Source of the DNA: Bifidobacterium pullorum DSM 20433
Lineage (GTDB): Bacteria; Actinomycetota; Actinomycetes; Actinomycetales; Bifidobacteriaceae
Direction of reading: 5' to 3'
Assembly: GCF_000771405.1 (NCBI RefSeq)
Contig: NZ_JDUI01000003.1
Location: forward strand, 62,001-126,000
DNA length: 64,000 bases
The position numbers and the translations under genes were made by a program. Shown piece after piece: positions 1-7,771 of this stretch. Every line of letters begins with the position of its first letter. Within the stretch, counting starts at the first letter, position 1. The notes under the pieces are model-generated. The model was given only the letters and a program-made list of their open reading frames with translations. It ran no database searches and was not told where the DNA came from.

Positions 1-2
1 TC

Positions 3-314
3 GGCGTGCGGCCCGGGTTGGTGATCGGCAAGGTTGTGGACGTGATCGACGGCGCGCAGTCGCTGCTCAAGATCCGGCTGTCCGACACCTATCTGGCGTC
101 GTTGGGTGCGGACGGACAGCCCGCCGATGTCGCGGATGGCGAATCGTCCCCCGCACCCGCTCCGACCGCGAACGACGATGGCGAATCGGACGCGCCGCGC
201 ATCGAAAAGACCGCGCTGGTGCCGTTCGTGGAACAGCTGGTGCCCGACATCGACCTTGGCGAGGGATATCTGACCCTCGATCCGCCCGGCGGCCTGATTC
301 CCGGCCTCAACTGA
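3..314 (+). CDS. rimM: Ribosome maturation factor RimM, C-terminal part (5' end outside window)
   Basis: RimM binds ribosomal protein S19 and helps mature the 30S head. The frame is open to the left edge, so the start and N-terminal domain lie outside the window. What remains is the PRC-barrel half, recognisable by GKVVDVI near the edge, then LVPFVEQLVPDIDL and the closing DPPGGL. Between these blocks is a stretch of about 35 residues rich in D, A, P and S that most RimM proteins lack, so the protein is probably longer than usual. It lies 89 bases before trmD, the usual rimM-trmD order. Identification rests on the C-terminal motif block and the neighbour. Confidence 0.85.
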   Translation, partial: GVRPGLVIGKVVDVIDGAQSLLKIRLSDTYLASLGADGQPADVADGESSPAPAPTANDDGESDAPRIEKTALVPFVEQLVPDIDLGEGYLTLDPPGGLIPGLN

Positions 315-403
315 CGAAGACGACCCAGGCGTGCCGCCATCCGACAACCCGCTGGGAAGGCGCGATGGCATCGCCGTGACTATGGCATGGAGTGGTTATC
401 CGC

Positions 404-1339
404 ATGAAGATCGACATCGTTTCCGTGTTCCCCGAGTACTTCGAAGTGCTGAATCTGAGCCTGTTCGGCAAGGCCCAGGCCAAGGGACTCGTCGAGGTGC
501 ACGCGCACAACCTGCGCGATTGGACGCACGACGTGCATCATTCCGTGGATGACACCCCGGTCGGCGGCGGCGCAGGCATGGTGATGAAGCCCGAGGTCTG
601 GGCCGAATGCCTCGACGACCTGCTGGGGCTGGCTCCCGTGGAAGTGGGCACGGATACGCCTGCCACCGCCGCATCGTCTCCTGCCGGGGTTGCCCCCATG
701 TTGTCCGAATCGGGGGATTCTTTCCATTGCAACGTTGCGTATGACGGCAAAACGCAAGAATCCCCCGATTCGGACACGACGGCGGACGCCACCGTGCTCA
801 TCTTCCCGAACCCCTCCGCGCCCCTGTTCACCCAGCGCGACGCCACCGAGCTGAGCCGCGCCGGCCGTCTGGTCTTCGGCTGCGGCCGCTATGAGGGATA
901 CGACGCGCGCATCCCCGCGTACTACCGCGCCCAGGGTGTGGACGTGCGCGAATATTCAATCGGCGACTACGTGCTCAACGGCGGCGAGGTAGCCGTGTCG
1001 GTGATGCTCGAGGCCATCACCCGTCTGCTGCCCGGATTCATGGGCAATCCGGATTCCATCGTGGAGGAGTCCTATACGGGAGGCAACGCGCTGCTCGAAC
1101 ACCGCCAGTACACGAAACCGGCCACCTGGCGGGGCATGGCAGTCCCGGACATCCTGCTGTCCGGCGACCACGGCAAGGTGGACCGCTTCCGCCGCGACGA
1201 GGCCCTGGCCCGCACCAATGAAATCCGCCCGGACCTCATTGAGCGTCTCGATTGCAGAGCGCTCGACAAGGCCGACCGCAAGACGCTGATGGCGCTGGGA
1301 TGGGAGGTCTCCGGCGAGCATCCGCGTCACTTGGGATGA
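404..1339 (+). CDS. trmD: tRNA (guanine-N1-)-methyltransferase TrmD with an in-frame repeat insertion
   Basis: TrmD methylates G37 next to the anticodon of several tRNAs, using SAM and preventing frameshifting. The start is placed at the ATG beginning MKIDIVSVFPEYF, the normal TrmD N-terminus; a GTG four codons upstream is in frame but less likely. Family blocks are present: GGGAGMVM, VFGCGRYEGYDAR, EYSIGDYVLNGGE (trefoil-knot SAM site) and EESYTGG. The protein has 311 residues, while typical TrmD has about 240-255. Most of the excess is an unconserved loop between residues about 85 and 130, which contains a 75-bp perfect inverted-repeat element (702-776) read as 25 codons. The catalytic regions on both sides are intact, so the enzyme is probably active. 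It converges on rsmD with only 4 bases between the stops. Confidence 0.96.
   Translation: MKIDIVSVFPEYFEVLNLSLFGKAQAKGLVEVHAHNLRDWTHDVHHSVDDTPVGGGAGMVMKPEVWAECLDDLLGLAPVEVGTDTPATAASSPAGVAPMLSESGDSFHCNVAYDGKTQESPDSDTTADATVLIFPNPSAPLFTQRDATELSRAGRLVFGCGRYEGYDARIPAYYRAQGVDVREYSIGDYVLNGGEVAVSVMLEAITRLLPGFMGNPDSIVEESYTGGNALLEHRQYTKPATWRGMAVPDILLSGDHGKVDRFRRDEALARTNEIRPDLIERLDCRALDKADRKTLMALGWEVSGEHPRHLG
702..776 (+). repeat. Palindromic element inside trmD (21-nt perfect inverted repeat)
   Basis: The left arm (702-722) and right arm (756-776) are perfect reverse complements over 21 nt, separated by 33 nt. Both arms contain the block GAATCGGGGGATTCTT or its complement. The whole element is 75 bp, so it adds exactly 25 codons without changing the frame. 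A free-standing relative with nearly the same arms lies at 56857-56937. In TrmD it falls in a surface loop that is poorly conserved in the family. Confidence 0.9.
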
Positions 1340-1343
1340 CGGG

Positions 1344-2549
1344 CTAGACGGCCTCGATATAGTGGACCGCGGTTTCGCCGTAATCGCGTCGGTCGGTGAT
1401 CCGCCATCCCGCGGGAGGCTTCGGCTCGTCGCTGCGGGTCGACCGTTCCAGCACGATCACCGTGCCCGATACCGCCAATCCCGACGTCGCCAGATCCGCA
1501 AGCAGACGGTTGCAGGCCTCCGTGGTGAACGCGTAGGGCGGGTCGATGAAGATCACGTCAAAGGGCTGGACCGAACCGGTCTCGCCGACCGCTTCGGGCT
1601 GAGGCCCCGGAGCCGCGTCTCCGGGGACCATGGTCTCGTGTCGCGGCAGCCTCGTGTAGCCGGCCACGTACTGTTCGGCGCGTTTGCGCACCAACCGCAC
1701 GCTCATGCCGGGCTCCCAGGCATTGTTGCGACGCAGCTGCGCGAACGTCCCGGAGATCAGCGATGCCGCCGGCGCCGCCGATTCGATCGAAACCAGTTCC
1801 TTCGCACCGCGCGACAACGCCTCGATGCCCAACGCGCCGGTTCCCGCGAACAGATCGAGCACGCGGGCGTCCTCCAACACATTCCAGGATTCCAGCCTGG
1901 AGAAGATGGCCTCCTTGGTACGGTCGGTCGTCGGCCGCGTGCCGCTCTTCGCCGCCTTGAGCTCCAAACCTTTGAATCGTCCTGCAATCACACGCATATC
2001 TTCCATTATCCATACACGCGCGTCCGTGTTGGCGGCCGAGGCGTCGCTTCCGTGCGACAGCAGATCGCCGCCGTTCTGCGCCGCGGCGCTTTCCATCTGG
2101 TTGATGCGCTCGCTCATCGTCAGGATCCGTTTTTCCAACGTGCGCAACCGACTCTCGTACTGCGTCAGTAGCAGTCCGCTGACATCCTGCACCGAACGAT
2201 TGGAACGCATCCCTCCGGCCCAGCGCTCCGCCCGGTACGGAGCAGGCGTCGCCCCGACCAGTCCGTCCACCACCGAATCGCCGGTTTCATACCCGATATC
2301 GAGGCGACCGGCCCGTTCGTCGGCGCGCCACCGCGCGATGCACCGTTCGATGCGCTTGTATCCGATCAACGATGAGTTGAGCCCCGCATCGTTGAAGATC
2401 TTCGTCGGCGACTCGCCGGCATGGTAGCGGCGCATGCATTCGGCCTTGAAGCGCTCCGAATAGAAGATGCGCTCCTGCGTCACCGACTCGACCGCCGGCA
2501 ACGTCATCAGATACGCCCGCTCCTTGGTGGTGAATTTTCCTTGTCTCAT
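1344..2549 (-). CDS. rsmD: HTH-coiled-coil domain fused to 16S rRNA (guanine966-N2)-methyltransferase RsmD
   Basis: The C-terminal half (from about residue 185, MRVIAGRFKG) is RsmD, which methylates G966 of 16S rRNA with SAM. It shows SAM motif I LDLFAGTGALG and the N2/N6-methylase motif DPPY. RsmD is normally about 190 residues; this frame has 401. The first 75 residues form a helix-turn-helix-like region (KERAYLMTLPAVESVTQERI, then RRYHAGESPTKIFNDAG), followed by a linker and a predicted coiled coil at about residues 130-156. The same HTH-plus-coiled-coil architecture occurs as a separate gene at 40318-40788. No stop separates the halves. The chosen start has AGGAAAG seven bases upstream. 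An internal ATG at 1997 could also give free RsmD, so whether the fusion protein is the main product is open. Upstream on this strand is recG, the usual neighbour. Confidence 0.85.
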   Translation of the reverse strand: MRQGKFTTKERAYLMTLPAVESVTQERIFYSERFKAECMRRYHAGESPTKIFNDAGLNSSLIGYKRIERCIARWRADERAGRLDIGYETGDSVVDGLVGATPAPYRAERWAGGMRSNRSVQDVSGLLLTQYESRLRTLEKRILTMSERINQMESAAAQNGGDLLSHGSDASAANTDARVWIMEDMRVIAGRFKGLELKAAKSGTRPTTDRTKEAIFSRLESWNVLEDARVLDLFAGTGALGIEALSRGAKELVSIESAAPAASLISGTFAQLRRNNAWEPGMSVRLVRKRAEQYVAGYTRLPRHETMVPGDAAPGPQPEAVGETGSVQPFDVIFIDPPYAFTTEACNRLLADLATSGLAVSGTVIVLERSTRSDEPKPPAGWRITDRRDYGETAVHYIEAV

Positions 2550-2598
2550 TGCGATTCTTTCCTGACCGTGTCCCGGTCCCGTCATATCGGGAAGCCGT

Positions 2599-2616
2599 CC
2601 GCATATCGGTATGCGG
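2599..2616. promoter_or_regulatory. Inverted repeat upstream of the HTH-RsmD gene
   Basis: CCGCATA and TATGCGG form a 7-bp inverted repeat around TCGG, 50 bases upstream of the HTH-RsmD start. The octamer CATATCGG also occurs twice here, at 2583-2590 and 2602-2609. The core GGTATG/CATACC recurs as a direct repeat upstream of the HTH paralogue at 40822-40841. A binding site for these related HTH proteins is an inference from that shared core. Confidence 0.3.
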
Positions 2617-2730
2617 CTATCCCATGTCTGTCATTGCATTGTTTCTGTTCGAATCAGACGGCCGTCGCCGCCTCGGACCGGGGGAACAACTCGCCTAGGG
2701 GCCGGTCCGCGCATTCTGGGTTCTGTTTCG

Positions 2731-2760
2731 AAAAACCTCCCGTCCGGTACGGATGGAGGT
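2731..2760 (-). terminator. Rho-independent terminator, minus strand
   Basis: On the minus strand ACCTCC(A)TCCG pairs with CGGAC(G)GGAGGT across a short TAC loop and is followed by TTTTT. It lies about 265 bases beyond the recG stop, so it ends either the recG transcript with a long 3' UTR or a separate small RNA. Confidence 0.65.
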
Positions 2761-3023
2761 CGGTTGGTCTCCATTACACGCCGCCGCGGCGCGGGAGTAA
2801 AGGGCGTTCAGCCTCGGGCTGAGGTTATTCGTCATTCGGCACGGTTCTGTCCTCCAACATCATCCGGACGCAGCCTCGCTGCTGTCCGACCGACGTCCAC
2901 GAATCCGGACGTGAGATGCCTCAAGTGTATCGGGGGCGGCACGTGCCAAATCCCAAGGACCGAGGGACCCGTTGCCATCATTGGGAAAAACGATGGGGGG
3001 AGGGCACGGGCGGCACCCCGACG
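2761..3023 (-). other. Gene-free stretch after recG with several hairpins
   Basis: No convincing reading frame was found between the recG stop and the terminator. On the minus strand the stretch contains compact hairpins, such as GCAGCGAGGCTGC, CAGCCCGAGGCTG and ACGTCC...GGACGT. It could be a structured 3' UTR or small RNA. No known RNA family was recognised. Confidence 0.35.
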
Positions 3024-5567
3024 TCAATTGCTGGTCAGATACGTCTCGTTGCCCCGGGTGAAGTCCAACACGGCCCCCGCCAACTGCACGTCACCGGAGA
3101 GTTCCGGATCGTCCCGCAACAGCGTACGCGCCCTGTTCCGGGCGTCCTCGATCAGCGGCGCATCCTTGACCACACGCAGCAGTTTCAGGCTCGACCTGCC
3201 GCCGGATTGCGCATCCCCCAACACATCGCCGGCCCCGCGCAGCAGCAGGTCCGCCTCGGCGATCGCCGCACCGTCGGTCGTGTCGCGAATCACCGTGAGT
3301 CTGCGCTCCCCCAAGCTCCCCGGTTGCGCCTGCGAGACCAGAAACGCCCAGCTCGCAGTCCCGCCACGGCCCACGCGACCACGCAGCTGATGCAGCTGGG
3401 ACAGGCCGAACCGGTCGGCATCGAACACCACCATGCAACTGGCCTGCGGCACGTCCACCCCCACTTCGATCACCGTCGTCGATACCAGTATCGGGGTCTC
3501 GCCGTTCGCGAACCCCGCCATCACCTGTTGCTTGGTCGTATCGTCATCACGGCCGGTCAACGTGGCGAACCGGATACCCGCGAACTGGGGCAGCTTCGCC
3601 AACCGCTCGGCGATCTGCATCACCGTATGCAACGGGCGCGGGGGGACGCCGCCCGGCGCCGTCGACGAAACAGCCGACACGGAATCCACATCATCCAGCA
3701 GATCGCCGTCTGCGGCCTCATCGGATTCGTCGATGCGGGCGCACACCACATACGCGCGCTCCCCCGCGTCGATACGCTGGCGGATATGCGCGAACATCGA
3801 GCCCATCAGACGGCCGTCGGATTCCGGAATCACGAACGTGCGGATCGGCTTGCGCCCTCCGGGCAGTTCGGACAGCCAGGAGAGGTCCAGATCACCGAAC
3901 CAGGTCATCGCGGCGGTGCGGGGAATCGGGGTGGCGGTCATGAACAACAGGTGCGGGGCCTTGCCGGACAGCGATTTGCCGCGCAGGCTCTCACGCTGCT
4001 CCACGCCGAACCGGTGCTGTTCGTCGATGACGGCAAGCGCCAGGTTCGGCGCCTGAAAGTGCTTGGAAAACGCGGCATGCGTGGCCACCACGATGCACGG
4101 CTCGCCGCTGGCGGCGGCCGCGAGCGCGCGGCGGCGGGCGGCCAGCTTCATGCCACCGGTCAGCAGAATCACGGGCGGGACGGTTTCACCCTCCACGTGT
4201 TCGGCCAGACGTCCCATCATGTCGGACAGCGTGCGGTGGTGCTGTTCGGCGAGCACCTGCGTCGGCGCCACCAGCACGGCCTGTCTACCGGAACCGACCG
4301 CCTGCAGCATGGCGGCGAGCGCCACCACCGTCTTGCCGGAACCGACCTCGCCCTGCAGCAGACGCTGCATCGGGCGGTCCTTTTCCATATCGGCGGCGAT
4401 GGTGTCGATGACCTCGCGCTGGCCGTCGGTCAGGTCGAACGGCAGTGAGGCGATCATGGCGTCGCGCAGGGCGGTGTCAGGGCAGGGTTCGGCGGTCGAA
4501 TGGCTGGCGTGGGCGCGGGCCTGCAGCAAGGCGGTCTGGCAGATGAACGCCTCCTCGTAGCGCAGGGTGGCGATGGCCCGGTGGAAGTCCTCGGTGGAGA
4601 TCGGGTTGTGGATGTTCAGGAACGCCTCGGCGCGGTGCATGAGGCCCCTGTCCGCTCGGATCGGTTCGGGCAGGATGTCGGGGATGGCGCGGGCCAGGCC
4701 GGCCAGCAGGCGGGCGCGGTCCTCCGCGGAATCCAGCGCATTGGTCTCATCCGACGCGGCATCCTTCCCGGAGCCTGACACATTCGGAGCGGCCCCACCC
4801 GGCACAGTCACGTTTCCGGACTCTGACACATTCACACCGGCCTCACCCGGTACGGACTCAGACACATTCGGAGCGGGGATCTCGTCGTCACATTCGGCCA
4901 GTAATCGCAGAAAACCGAGGATCGAGTCGTGGATGTGCTCGCTGGAGATGCGGGAGCTCGCATGGTAGACCGAGCGGGGGCGGCAGACACGCGTCAGCCC
5001 CTCTTCGACGGTTTCCACGTCATGTCTCGCAGACCCCGGTTCGCACAAACTGGCGTTTGCCGAATCGAAGGGTTGATTTTCCGTAAGTACAAATTTGTAC
5101 CTCGAAGTAGTGCGAACCGCCACCGTCAACACTTCGGGGTGGGTGAACTGCAATTGGTCGTTGAACACGCTCGGAGTGCCGGCGATCACCACAACGGCGC
5201 CCTGGTGCAGCCGGCCCTTCATCCATTCCAGGTACTGCTTCTTATGGGAGAAGAACACCAGTCGGGCCACGGCACCGGGTTGGCGGCGTGAGGCGGCGAA
5301 CGCCGAATCGTCGACGACGACCTCCAGCCGGCCGTTTCCCCGCGCGCCCGACGTGGCCACGCGCACGCCGCGGACCTCCGCCGCGAACGCCATCGGTTCA
5401 CCGACCTTGGCTTCACGGACCGCGCGCAACGGCACCGGGTCGGTCACACGGAACGGGTAATAGGTCAGCGCGTCACCTACGGTGAGCACGCCGAGCGATT
5501 TGAGCGCACCCACACGCCGCTTGTTCGTCATCACCGACGCGATCGGAGTGTTCAGGGTAACGTTCAT
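3024..5567 (-). CDS. recG: ATP-dependent DNA helicase RecG with two repeat-derived insertions
   Basis: RecG is a superfamily 2 helicase that remodels stalled forks and Holliday junctions. The start is the ATG opening MNVTLNTPIASV, the closest to a normal RecG N-terminus. The N-terminal wedge/OB region is followed by the helicase motifs LLQGEVGSGKT (Walker A), VIDEQHRFG (DEQH box), FMTATPIPRT and the motif VI region HQLRGRVGRGG. At 847 residues it is well above the usual 690-760. The excess lies in the wedge half: about residues 150-177 match a palindromic element (5037-5118), and residues about 229-275 contain several NVSESG/NVSGSG-type repeats encoded by DNA resembling intergenic repeats. 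The helicase core is complete, so function is probably kept. It sits between rpmB and rsmD, the common actinobacterial order. Confidence 0.95.
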   Translation of the reverse strand: MNVTLNTPIASVMTNKRRVGALKSLGVLTVGDALTYYPFRVTDPVPLRAVREAKVGEPMAFAAEVRGVRVATSGARGNGRLEVVVDDSAFAASRRQPGAVARLVFFSHKKQYLEWMKGRLHQGAVVVIAGTPSVFNDQLQFTHPEVLTVAVRTTSRYKFVLTENQPFDSANASLCEPGSARHDVETVEEGLTRVCRPRSVYHASSRISSEHIHDSILGFLRLLAECDDEIPAPNVSESVPGEAGVNVSESGNVTVPGGAAPNVSGSGKDAASDETNALDSAEDRARLLAGLARAIPDILPEPIRADRGLMHRAEAFLNIHNPISTEDFHRAIATLRYEEAFICQTALLQARAHASHSTAEPCPDTALRDAMIASLPFDLTDGQREVIDTIAADMEKDRPMQRLLQGEVGSGKTVVALAAMLQAVGSGRQAVLVAPTQVLAEQHHRTLSDMMGRLAEHVEGETVPPVILLTGGMKLAARRRALAAAASGEPCIVVATHAAFSKHFQAPNLALAVIDEQHRFGVEQRESLRGKSLSGKAPHLLFMTATPIPRTAAMTWFGDLDLSWLSELPGGRKPIRTFVIPESDGRLMGSMFAHIRQRIDAGERAYVVCARIDESDEAADGDLLDDVDSVSAVSSTAPGGVPPRPLHTVMQIAERLAKLPQFAGIRFATLTGRDDDTTKQQVMAGFANGETPILVSTTVIEVGVDVPQASCMVVFDADRFGLSQLHQLRGRVGRGGTASWAFLVSQAQPGSLGERRLTVIRDTTDGAAIAEADLLLRGAGDVLGDAQSGGRSSLKLLRVVKDAPLIEDARNRARTLLRDDPELSGDVQLAGAVLDFTRGNETYLTSN
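4740..4880 (-). repeat. Repeat-derived segment inside recG
   Basis: The plus-strand words TGACACATTC and GGACTCTGACACATT recur three times within about 120 bases, giving the peptide words NVSES and NVSGSG. The word TGACACATT also occurs in the intergenic inverted repeat at 59029-59100. Standard RecG proteins have no such segment between the wedge domain and the helicase core. Confidence 0.6.
5037..5118 (-). repeat. Palindromic element inside recG
   Basis: The ends GGTTCGCAC (5037-5045) and GTGCGAACC (5110-5118) are a perfect inverted repeat. The right side reads TCGAAGTAGTGCGAACC, nearly identical to the right end of the intergenic element at 61611-61689. It contributes about 27 residues to RecG without breaking the frame. 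The element also contains the perfect palindrome GTACAAATTTGTAC. Confidence 0.7.
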
Positions 5568-5863
5568 AACCATCCATTCTCCCCACCCAGGCCGACACCC
5601 CGCGCTCCATCCTCCCACCCCGTCCTTCCGGACTCCGGCACATCGTGACCGTGACGCAATTCCCCAAACGTCGAGATTCCGAGGATTCGCAACATCACGG
5701 CGAAGGCCGGAAATGTCACTGTCCAGCGGCCAGGCTTCCTAGACTCCGGAACATCGTGACGACCTTTGGGATACCGCCACTCCTGTGAATAGATCAGAGT
5801 CACGATGGTTCAGCGTCACAAAACGGGGACGGAACGGGCGTGACCGGACGGGGCGGGATATGC
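5568..5863. repeat. Intergenic direct and inverted repeats between recG and rpmB
   Basis: No gene is apparent. The word GACTCCGG(C/A)ACATCGTGAC occurs at about 5631-5650 and 5742-5760, and its end is found inverted as GTCACGATG near 5800. The stretch looks like remnants of a short interspersed repeat. The recG promoter presumably also lies here but was not identified. Confidence 0.5.
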
Positions 5864-5899
5864 GAAGCCCCGGAGCGCTTGGAGCTGCTCCGGGGCTTC
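5864..5899 (-). terminator. Stem-loop after rpmB
   Basis: GAAGCCCCGGAGC and GCTCCGGGGCTTC form a 13-bp perfect stem just beyond the rpmB stop. The following U-tract is weak, so termination is likely but not certain. Confidence 0.6.
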
Positions 5900-5918
5900 A
5901 GAAGCGTTAGCGCGTGAT

Positions 5919-6113
5919 TCACGCGGCGACGCGAGCGACCTTACCGGCCTTCAGGCACTTGGCGCACACGCGGACGCGGACGTTCTCGCCGTCGACCGTG
6001 GTGCGAACCGGCTGCAGGTTCGGACGGAAGGTGCGCTTATTGCGGATATGCGAATGCGACACGGTGTAACCGGTCTGCGGTCCCTTGCCGCACACTGCGC
6101 AACGAGCTGCCAT
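5919..6113 (-). CDS. rpmB: 50S ribosomal protein L28
   Basis: This 64-residue protein is a component of the large ribosomal subunit. The sequence [15 protein letters not shown] and the later [11 protein letters not shown] give two CxxC pairs, the zinc-binding form of L28 (some bacteria keep a cysteine-free paralogue instead). [10 protein letters not shown] is the central family motif. AAGGGAG precedes the ATG at good spacing. It lies upstream of recG on the same strand, a common actinobacterial arrangement, and is followed by a strong stem-loop, so it may be mostly monocistronic. Confidence 0.97.
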   Translation of the reverse strand: MAARCAVCGKGPQTGYTVSHSHIRNKRTFRPNLQPVRTTVDGENVRVRVCAKCLKAGKVARVAA

Positions 6114-6180
6114 AATGGACTCCCTTAATACTTGCTTGCAAGTCTTTGTTCAGGCACGTCTGCCAGAACACAACTTCACT

Positions 6181-6210
6181 AATATAGCCCCTATATCCGA
6201 CAAATCGCAA
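6181..6210 (-). promoter_or_regulatory. Candidate rpmB promoter
   Basis: On the minus strand TTGCGA and TATATT are separated by 18 bases, giving a start site about 60 bases before the rpmB ATG. The palindrome CTTGCAAGCAAG lies in the predicted leader. The rest of the 6114-6466 gap shows no gene and presumably also contains the promoter of the divergent kinase-like gene. Confidence 0.4.
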
Positions 6211-6466
6211 ACACAGCGTGTATCATGCCCCACCCGCCGAACGGCTCCGGCACGGGCGTCAATCCGCCCGTCATCCCCATCGGTAGCCGGAAAGGCGCGG
6301 CATCCGACAAACTCAGCCCTTGGTGAATCAACCTTCAGAACGAGTGCAGTCCGGCAGCGACACGCTAATATCAAAACAACGGCAGCGTCTTTTCAGGGAA
6401 TATTCATGCAACGGCGATACAACAGATGAAATCAGCGCGAAGGGGTGCCCGGGTAAGGAGGCAACG

Positions 6467-7582
6467 ATGTTCGACATTCGCACGGCGTGGCGGCGACTGG
6501 CCACGAAGCTCTCCGACAAGCCTGACGATTCAGGCGTCACGGCGGAGCCCGTCCCTGCCGACGGGCAGACGCCCCCGGACGAGCCCCATGCCGCACGGGT
6601 CGTCTCGCTCGGCGAGGTGTGGGTGGACATCATGATGGAGGTCGACACGCTGCCCGTAACCGGCGGGTTCGCCGCGGCGCGCAGCACCGTCCCCACCGTG
6701 GACGGCTCATACCGCGCGCTACTCGCCTCGCGCCTGATGGGAACACCGACCGCCCACGCCGGTATCATCGGCGCCGGTCCTTGGGCCTCCATGGTCCGGC
6801 ACGCCTTCTACGAGCATGACATCACGCATATCGGCCCCGACCTGCTCGACACCGACACCGGGTTCCGCCTGGTGCTCAACGACGCCAACGGCGGCAAGAC
6901 GTTCATCGCCACGTACGGCGCGGAATCGCAGGGCGGTGCGGACACCTTCGACCACGTGGACCCGCAGTCCGGGGACGTGATCTCGATCAGCAGCAACTCG
7001 CTGATGGACGCCACGGCCGAGGGCGTCGACGCGTTCGTCCGCAACGCCGGCAACAACCCCGACCAGCGGCCGTACCAGATCGTGGTCAGCCCGACCAGCG
7101 CCCTGGACCGGGTCAACGACCGGCTGCTCGAGGATCTGGTGCTGGCCAGGCCGATCTGGACGTGCAACCGTCAGGCCGCGGCCAAGCTGGCCGAACGGCT
7201 GGGCGCGCCGTTGGACGAGGTGCCGGTGACCGTGGGTGGCACGTTCGACAACGAGATGAAGGCGCTGTGCGACAATCTCGGCACGACGCTGCGCGCACCG
7301 CTCGTCATCCGCGCGGGAGCCCGCGGCGCCTGGGTGCGCCTGCCCGGCGGCGAGGTGACGCATGTCGACGGATTCCCGACCAAGGCCGTGCATAAGCGGT
7401 CGGCCGGCACCGTACATACCGGTGTGATGTGCGCCATGCTCGCGGCGGGCAGGACCCTGGTCGAAGCGACGCGGGTCGCGAACGCGGCGGCATCGCTGTC
7501 GATCGAACACAGCGAGAATGGCGTACCCGTCCCGCCGACGCGCGACGAGGTGATGGCGCTCGTCGAACGCGGCGCCGAGTAA
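6467..7582 (+). CDS. PfkB-family carbohydrate kinase-like protein with altered catalytic motif
   Basis: PfkB/ribokinase enzymes phosphorylate sugars and nucleosides with ATP. The fold is recognisable: VVSLGEVWVDIMMEVD opens the domain at about residue 45, followed by a conserved glycine-rich region and ATP-side strands (APLVIRAGARGAWV). AAGGAGG stands five bases before the ATG, which fixes the start; the product has 371 residues. The usual signature DTTGAGD, whose last Asp is the catalytic base, is replaced by HKRSAGT. The protein may therefore be catalytically dead, or may use another residue. Its substrate cannot be named. It stands alone, divergent from rpmB and convergent with the TPR gene across a repeat pair. 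Confidence 0.75.
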   Translation: MFDIRTAWRRLATKLSDKPDDSGVTAEPVPADGQTPPDEPHAARVVSLGEVWVDIMMEVDTLPVTGGFAAARSTVPTVDGSYRALLASRLMGTPTAHAGIIGAGPWASMVRHAFYEHDITHIGPDLLDTDTGFRLVLNDANGGKTFIATYGAESQGGADTFDHVDPQSGDVISISSNSLMDATAEGVDAFVRNAGNNPDQRPYQIVVSPTSALDRVNDRLLEDLVLARPIWTCNRQAAAKLAERLGAPLDEVPVTVGGTFDNEMKALCDNLGTTLRAPLVIRAGARGAWVRLPGGEVTHVDGFPTKAVHKRSAGTVHTGVMCAMLAAGRTLVEATRVANAAASLSIEHSENGVPVPPTRDEVMALVERGAE

Positions 7583-7595
7583 GGTGCGCCTGTTG

Positions 7596-7727
7596 CACCG
7601 TTCAACAGTTGAACAGCGTGCGGAAACAGCCCACTTTCCGCCACCTTTGCAACAGGGCCACCGATTCAACAGTTGAACAACGTGCGGAAACAGCCCACTT
7701 TCCGCCACCTTTGCAACAGTTGATTAC
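7596..7727. repeat. Two-unit array of the CAACAGTTGAA repeat family
   Basis: Two units of about 64 bp, starting at 7601 and 7665, share TTCAACAGTTGAACA(A/G)CGTGCGGAA. Each unit contains the hairpin GCGGAAA...TTTCCGC. The array lies between the convergent stops of the kinase-like and TPR genes. This is a diverged member of the family seen at 14259, 17781, 19388, 21649 and 47914. Confidence 0.85.
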
Positions 7728-7771
7728 CGTCAACCGCGGCAGAGTGCGGCCGGTTCCACGGCGTCCAAGGA

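Noticed and set aside
5564..5803. A small gene upstream of recG
   Set aside because: It is built from the GACTCCGG repeats, has no Shine-Dalgarno and no recognisable sequence.
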